A DNA stretch of 64,000 nt from Papio anubis (Eukaryota > Chordata > Mammalia > Primates > Cercopithecidae), in contig NW_022167625.1 in assembly GCF_008728515.1 (NCBI RefSeq), positions 124,001 through 188,000 of the forward strand, read 5' to 3'. Shown piece by piece: positions 58,693-64,000 of this stretch. The position numbers were made by a program, and so were the translations under genes. Below the pieces are notes generated by a model that saw only the letters and a program-made list of their open reading frames with translations, was not told where the DNA came from and made no database searches. Positions within the stretch are counted from its first letter, which is position 1; each line of letters starts with the position of its first letter.

Positions 58693-58896
58693 GGCAGACA
58701 ACGTGAGGGTGGAGAAAAAAAGAGAAAGTAGGTATGGGCTGAAAGCAGTGGTCTAATTGAATTCAAAACGTACTTATTCGGTGCGTTCTAAGTTAAGACA
58801 TTGCTGAAGTTACTTTAAATTCAGAAGTGATGAAATTTTTAGGTTTGGATCGGTATCAGCAGGAAAATAACTTGTTTCCTTGGCCTTATTTTATAG

Positions 58897-59032
58897 TCTA
58901 GTCTCCTGAGACAAGATCTGGGGCTTGGGAGCCCAGCACAGCTATCTTCTTCAGGAAAACCTGGGACAGCATACTATTCATTCTCTGCTACAAGTTCCAG
59001 GAGGAGACCACTCCATGACTCTGCAGCACTTG
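58897..59032 (+). CDS. TCF12: TCF12 internal coding exon (136 nt)
   Basis: The next coding exon of TCF12. Seen: acceptor CCTTATTTTATAG ending at 58896 and donor GTGAGT from 59033. In phase 0 it encodes SSLLRQDLGLGSPAQ, then a Ser/Gly stretch, AYYSFSATSS, an RRR cluster and PLHDSAAL, leaving one G for the next codon (Asp in the known protein). This matches TCF12 residues about 131-175 and continues directly from the exon ending at 33850. The segment is low-complexity, rich in Ser, Leu and Gly, with an RRRPLH basic patch conserved in E-proteins; no catalytic function is expected. A longer open frame starting at 58925 is in another frame and is not the product. The exon sits between sense Alus upstream (nearest ends about 58692) and an antisense Alu starting 84 bases downstream. 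The following exon (expected DPLQAKKVRKV) is not found before 64000. Confidence 0.97.
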
Positions 59033-59116
59033 GTGAGTGTATCACACAACAAATCCCATCCCACAAATAATGTTGTTGTTTTTTCCCCCCATAGTGTGTA
59101 CTTCTGGCTGTGCTTT

Positions 59117-59423
59117 TTTTTTTTCTCCTGTTTGTTTATTTCGGACAGCATCCCACTCTGTTACCCATGCAGGAATGCAACAGCACAATCTTGGCTTACT
59201 GCATTCTCAACCACCTGTGCTCAAGCCATCCTCCCGCCTCAGCCTCCCAAGTAGCTGAGACTATAGGCACGTGCCACTCTGCTTGGCTAGTTTTTTCTTT
59301 TTTGTAGAGACAGGGTTTTGCCATGTTGCCCAGGCTGCTCTCGAACTCCTGAGCTCAAGTGATCTGCCCACCTCAGCCTCCCGTAGTGCTGGGATTACAG
59401 GTGTGAACCACCATGCCCAGCCC
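59117..59423 (-). mobile_element. AluJ-like SINE 84 bp downstream of a TCF12 exon
   Basis: Antisense Alu, oriented opposite to those upstream of the exon. TSD CTGTGCTTTT on both sides. Confidence 0.94.
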
Positions 59424-60954
59424 TGTCTGTGCTTTTAATTAGAAGAGAGTTGGATTCTTGGGTGTCATGTTGATGTCAGGGCTTAATTGCACAAAAATAA
59501 TACATCCATTAGATATTTAATAAAAGAAATTATCAAAATTCTTACTTTTACAAATACATTATAAGTTTTTAATGAAAGGTTTGACCATGAATAATTTTGG
59601 ATGGCTATTCATTTGTAAGCCATAATTTTAACAAGTTTCAAACGGCCAGTTTAATGCTCTTGCTTGGTTCTCATATGAGCAACTAAGTAGTGAAAAATGA
59701 GACTTAACTAGTTTTCCTCCTTGTTATTAGAAATTCATGTTCTAATGTTAATAACTTATTCTTTACCAAAAATCATATAACGAAATTTCCAAGGTGGTTT
59801 TATGTACATTCTCATCTTATCAATTCACCAATCCTGCTAGTCAGTTGCTATAAATAGATTTAACATAAAAACTGAGGGTCAAAAGGGAGGGCAGGCACAT
59901 TCATATAATTAGTACTTAGGATAAAATTTTAAGATTTTCTAACTCCAGGTTCATTGTCTTTTGCATATTACTTGCTTCTACACTCCACTTCCTTTTTAAT
60001 TGAGGTAAAATTTACCATATTAAATTGTACAGTTAGGTAGCATATACTACATTCACTACATTGTGTTGCTATCCCCCCTATCTAGTTCTGAAACGTTATT
60101 GCAAAAGGAAACTGTATATGAAGCATTCAAACCCAATTATTTTTTCATTAGCTTCCTTCTTTTATGTCTTATACGTAGCCTAACCAGGCCAGTCTATTTT
60201 GTGTTGCTGCTTACAGCAAGCCTTAGGTGTTCCTTGATGCTTTATCCAAACTGTGTTTAAATGTCAGAATTTTTGGTGATTTCTACCAAAAATCTTTTAA
60301 ACAAGAAAATTAAAGCTGCAAAGCATTCTTAAATTAAAAGTGGGCCAGCTTCTAATATATAGTCCACCAAAAGATTATGTCATAGTTTTTTATTGCACAG
60401 GCATTTGTTGACTGCTTCATATTTATGTATCTACTTTCTATTAATCTGTGTTTTGGTGAAATATTCCTGGTCTCTGGGTCTAGGGTCTGCTTGTGAGTAT
60501 AAACTGGCACTATGATAGATCATCATATTCAGCATAGAGAACTCTGATTAGATGTATCCACTTCTCAGTATTATGGATGATTTAGTATGTGCACTATTAA
60601 GTCAGCCCAGGTAATTTAGACCAGTACGCTTTTTGTTATTAAAGAAAGGATAAATTGTAAATGCATTTTTCCATCTCCAATCTTGTTTCCTACCTAATGA
60701 GTTATTCAGAATAGGAACATTCATTGGAGTCTAGATGTGTCAGTGTTACTCTAGAAAAATAACTTGTTAGTGTGCTGTATGAGTATATACTGTGACAAGA
60801 AGCACTTAATACAAGCTAACACACTATTAAGTTCAGGGGGAAAATTAATTATTGAAATAACTAGGAAAGAGGGGAGTAAATTTCAGAAAAATCCAGACTT
60901 AAAATTCAGGTTTTCTATAAATTAAAACTTGTATCTTCTTCATTTTAATTTTGA
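59424..60954. other. Intron; old relic near 59990-60130
   Basis: TCF12 intron. GAGGTAAAATTTACCATATT ... TGTACAGTTAGGTAGCAT resembles a common ancient mammalian relic of uncertain family. No exon is recognised. Confidence 0.45.
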
Positions 60955-60957
60955 TTA

Positions 60958-61120
60958 TGATGATAGACACTATTGATTGTCTCCTCCATGCCAGGAGTGT
61001 TGCTGTACACATTACATTTTTACAAAACCTCTATGAGGTTGTAATGTTAACTTCATGTTACAAATGAGGAACCAAGACCCAGAGAAGCTAAATAACTTGG
61101 CCAAGGCTGAGTTGGGATAT
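60958..61120 (+). mobile_element. MIR SINE
   Basis: CTCCATGCCAGGAGTGTTGC ... CAAAACCTCTATGAGGTTGT ... CAAATGAGGAACCAAGACCC ... CTAAATAACTTGGCCAAGG. Confidence 0.85.
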
Positions 61121-61405
61121 GGTAGTTCTTGATGCCCAGAGAGGCCCACCCATTTCCTGTGTAAATGTCATTTAGTGTGTTCTTATTACATTCTTTATGG
61201 CTATTTCTCAGTGTTAGCCGCTCTTTCTTAGCATTGCAGTTATTGATAAAAATCTCAGAGTTTAAAAGGACTCTTGAGATGATCTGCATCAACCTCAGCA
61301 TCTTCACAAAGTATTTAGATGCTTTAGGAAATCAACATGCTGCACAACAGTTTCTAATTACCCAATTTATAATCATTTTCCCCCACATTTTAATGGAAAC
61401 CTAAT

Positions 61406-61602
61406 AATAATGGCTAAAATGTGTTAAGTCTCTCGCTCTTGTTAGGCACTCCCCTAAGCGTCTTTCATGTATTATCACAATACATGAAATACACAAAAGG
61501 ATGTGTTACCCCCTTTTTACATGGAGGTAACTGAAGCTCAAAGACGGTTAAGTAACTAGTTGCTATATGATGGAGCTGAAATTAGAATCCAGCCAGCTTA
61601 CT
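61406..61602 (+). mobile_element. MIR SINE
   Basis: AATGGCTAAAATGTGTTAAG ... TTAGGCACTCCCCTAAGCGT ... ACATGGAGGTAACTGAAGCT ... AATTAGAATCCAGCCAGC. Confidence 0.83.
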
Positions 61603-61605
61603 CTC

Positions 61606-61938
61606 TTTTATTTTATTTTATTCTATTTTATTCTATTTATGTATTTTTCTTTTTTGAGACAGAGTTTCGCTCTTGTTCCCCAGGCTGGAGTACAATGACA
61701 TGATCTCAGCTCACTGCAACCTCTGCCTCCCGGGCTCAAGCGATTCTTCTGCCTCAGCCTCCTGAGTAGCTGAGATTACAGGCACACGACACAGTGCCTG
61801 GCTAATTTTTGTATTTTTAGTAGAGAAGGGGTTTCACCATGTTGGCCAGGCTGGTCTCAAACTCCTGACCTCAAGTGATCTGCCTGCTTTGGCCTCCCAA
61901 AGTGCTAGGATTACAGGCATGAGCCACCGCGCCCAGCC
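61606..61938 (-). mobile_element. AluS-like SINE with TTTTA/TTCTA-repeat tail
   Basis: Antisense Alu whose tail is a TTTTATTTTATTCTA microsatellite (about 61606-61650). Body ends CCGCGCCCAGCC. Confidence 0.94.
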
Positions 61939-62445
61939 ATCTCTTAGCTGTTATATTTTGCAACCTCCCAGAAGTGATTGGTGAATCCCAGGCTCTCATG
62001 ATTTTAAATCAGACATTTTGTATTTGATTGTGTAGTGGTAGGTAACCAAATACAAAAGAAAAATTTCTTTTCACATGGCAGCGGAAAAACTGGCCTAAAC
62101 AAATCTTTTGCTAATAGTGACCTCTAAGTAGAATGATAGGCTCTAAACTGGTAGGGGCAGTTCAGTTGACTGTTTTCGTACAAAGAATGTGACTTTTGTT
62201 CAAGGGAATGCTATATTAGTTGTGAGTATTTGGGGTTTTACAAATATAGAGTGTGCCAGATGTTGTTCATCTTTGGCACTTCTGTTTTAAGGGAAATATA
62301 GGCTTGCCTCTTGGGGTAGGAAATGAATGCTTCCCCCTTCGCTATTGTGTACAGTTTTCTTCATATGCTATGTATAAAGTTGCCTTTTTAAAAAGCTTTG
62401 CAGCCTCCTGGGATATTCACTGTAGAGAATTCCCAGCCCAAAGTT
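61939..62445. other. Intron, no feature seen
   Basis: Unique TCF12 intron. Confidence 0.45.
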
Positions 62446-62460
62446 AAATGGGTTAAGCTG

Positions 62461-62755
62461 GGGCCAGGCATGGTGGCTCATGCCTATAATCCCAGCATTT
62501 TTGGAGGCCAAGGCCCGAGGATCACTTGAGGCCAGGAGTTCAAAACCAGCCTGGGAAACATAGTGAAACACTTCTCTACAAAAAAAAAAAAAAAAATTAA
62601 TTAGCTGGGTGCAGTGCACACACCTGTAGTCTAGCTACTCAGGAGACCAGGGCAGGGGAATTGCTTGAGCCCAGGAAATCAAGGCTGCGGTGAGCTGTGC
62701 TCATACCACTGTACTCCAGCCTAGCCAACAGAGCAAGACCCTGTCTCTGAAAAAC
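62461..62755 (+). mobile_element. AluJ-like SINE
   Basis: Sense Alu. TSD AAATGGGTTAAGCTG (left) against AAATGGGTTAAACTG (right, 62757-62771). Confidence 0.94.
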
Positions 62756-62811
62756 AAATGGGTTAAACTGCATGTTTTATTGTATGGTGTCATTTATGGA
62801 CCAGGAAAGTA

Positions 62812-62861
62812 TAATCCCAGCACTTTGGGAGGCCAAGGCCAGAGAATCACTTGAGGCCACC
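62812..62861 (+). mobile_element. Short Alu 5' fragment
   Basis: TATAATCCCAGCACTTTGGG then AGGCCAAGGCCAGAGAATCA: about 50 bases of Alu left arm, joined to the following DNA element. Confidence 0.85.
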
Positions 62862-63198
62862 TCTGCATCCATAGGTTTCTCATCTGCGGATTCAGCCAAC
62901 CACAGATAGAAAAAAAACTTTATAATGGGTGATTCAGTCTGTACTGAACATGTATAGACTTAAGTTTTTTTTGTTATTATTCCCTGAACAATACAGTATA
63001 ACTATTTACATAGCATTTTCATAGTATTAGGTATTATGCATAATAATGTAGAGATGATTTAAAGTAAATAAGAGGATGTATGTAGGTTATATGCAAATAC
63101 TACACCATTTTATTTAAAGGACTTGAGCATCTGTGGATTTTGGTATCCTCAGGGATTCTGGAACCAATCCCACTGATACTGAGGAATGATTGTGCTGT
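62862..63198 (-). mobile_element. Tigger/MER2-like DNA transposon relic
   Basis: CTGCGGATTCAGCCAACCAC ... CTGTACTGAACATGTATAGA ... AACAATACAGTATAACTATT ... GTTATATGCAAATACTACAC ... TTGAGCATCTGTGGATTTTG ... GATACTGAGGAATGATTG is a familiar Tc1/mariner-class (Tigger) element, antisense. Confidence 0.85.
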
Positions 63199-63815
63199 GA
63201 TTGTTTAATTCCCATTTTTACAGCTTTCAAAAGTATACATCAGCTTCTTCATGTGTTCCTAATAATGAGCTCCTCAGAAAATCCTGAATCTGATGCATTT
63301 TTTGTGTAAGCCTGGAATGCTGCGTTTATCACTTTGTTTTACAGTAAATAAGATGAACAAGTTTTATATTTTACATATAAGTAAAATTAACACATCAAGT
63401 GAGACTGGTTACATATGAAATACTCATGTTTTCGTTTATATTGATAAATTCTAAGAAAGAAATATACTTTCTCTGTCAGGTTATTTCCTGGAAATATAAA
63501 CATTCAAGGACAAATTTTACAATAATTAATGCTGTAGTTGTGGTTATAGCAACATGTTAAAAGTAAATGTGTCTAATACTGAATGACATTGCATTTGTCA
63601 GTGCCCATATTTAATATTTTAAAAATCTATAGGATAGCAAGCATGGCATTAGCTCTCAGTTTTTAAAATATGCTTTTAAGCCTAATTCTCAATGTGATGC
63701 AGACACTAAATGTGACTCTGCTAAGGAGTCATATTATCAACATGACCTGTTACACTAAGTGCCCCTCTACAAATGAAACTCTGAAGTACCTAGTATAGTA
63801 CCTGGCACAGAACAG
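63199..63815. other. Intron, no feature seen
   Basis: Unique AT-rich TCF12 intron. Confidence 0.45.
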
Positions 63816-63816
63816 C

Positions 63817-64000
63817 TTCTTTTTTTTTTTATTTTGAGACGGGGTTTCTCTCTTGTTGCCCAGGCTGGAGTGCAATAGTGCCATCTTGGCTCACTGCAAC
63901 CTCCATCTCCTGGGTTCAAGTGATTCTCCTGCCTCAGCCTCCCGAGTAGCTGGGATTACAGGCACCTGCCACCAGGCCCAGTTAATTTTTTTGTATTTTT
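63817..64000 (-). mobile_element. AluS-like SINE, cut by the window end
   Basis: Antisense Alu: GAGACGGGGTTTCTCTCTTG ... CCCGAGTAGCTGGGATTACA ... TTTTTTTGTATTTTT. It continues beyond the window. Confidence 0.95.

Noticed and set aside
58925..59254. Open frame overlapping the second TCF12 exon (109 codons)
   Set aside because: It is in a different frame from TCF12 and runs past the donor site into intron and Alu sequence.
1..64000. CRISPR arrays, operons, phage or bacterial systems
   Set aside because: Composition, spliced exons and primate repeats throughout show a vertebrate nuclear intron. No regularly spaced direct-repeat array or compact gene cluster is present.
1..64000. tRNA, snRNA, miRNA or rRNA genes
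   Set aside because: I found no sequence with convincing conserved boxes or structures. tRNA-like signals are those of MIR elements, and 7SL-like signals are those of Alus.

Overview
The window is nuclear DNA of an Old World monkey: 64 kb of AT-rich, intron-like sequence crowded with Alu, L1, MIR, MaLR LTR and DNA-transposon copies. Three young AluY-class copies (11643, 22529, 24166) begin with CTCAAGCCTG instead of the human-typical CTCACGCCTG, and the first also has GATCCGGCCACTGC and GGGCTACAGAGC. I associate these variants with the cercopithecid AluYR lineages, so macaque, baboon, guenon or a relative is more likely than human or another ape. Species cannot be fixed further.

The only gene I can support is TCF12 (HEB, a class I basic helix-loop-helix E-protein) on the + strand. 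Two of its internal coding exons lie here, at 33786-33850 (65 nt) and 58897-59032 (136 nt). They join in frame across a 25-kb intron (...GLPGCQ then SSLLRQ...). Everything before 33786 is the 3' part of the preceding intron, and everything after 59032 is the 5' part of the next one. The activation domain 1 exons lie upstream of the window; activation domain 2 and the bHLH exons lie downstream.

Layout: 1-3.2 kb is repeat-poor with an inverted pair of POU octamers. 3.3-16.8 kb holds Alus, MIRs and L1 3' ends, including a local inverted duplication at 14.7-15.3 kb. 16.8-20.9 kb holds two old L1 5'/ORF1 relics cut by Alus, a hAT element and simple repeats. 21-33.7 kb is mixed intron with two solo MaLR LTRs. 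Then comes the first exon. 34-39 kb includes an Alu split by a 0.2-kb segment copied from about 1 kb upstream. 39.3-42.6 kb is an old L1 ORF2 with nested insertions. 42.6-52.1 kb is relatively unique, with palindromic TALE/E-box sites at 45.4 kb and a pseudo-exon at 49.5 kb. 52.1-57.0 kb is a second L1 ORF2 plus 3' UTR carrying six later insertions. The second exon follows at 58.9 kb, framed by oppositely oriented Alus. 59.4-64 kb is intron with MIRs, a Tigger-like element and Alus.

Apart from the two exon readings, the short open frames found here are mostly Alu poly-A/T or L1 frames, or chance. I see no evidence of a new defence, toxin, CRISPR or secretion system. The points of interest are local rearrangements, candidate regulatory motifs and RNA-level hypotheses about the TCF12 exons. 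Repeat family names are from recall and subfamily labels are approximate; boundaries are good to a few bases where target-site duplications (TSDs) are given, otherwise to about 10-30 bases.
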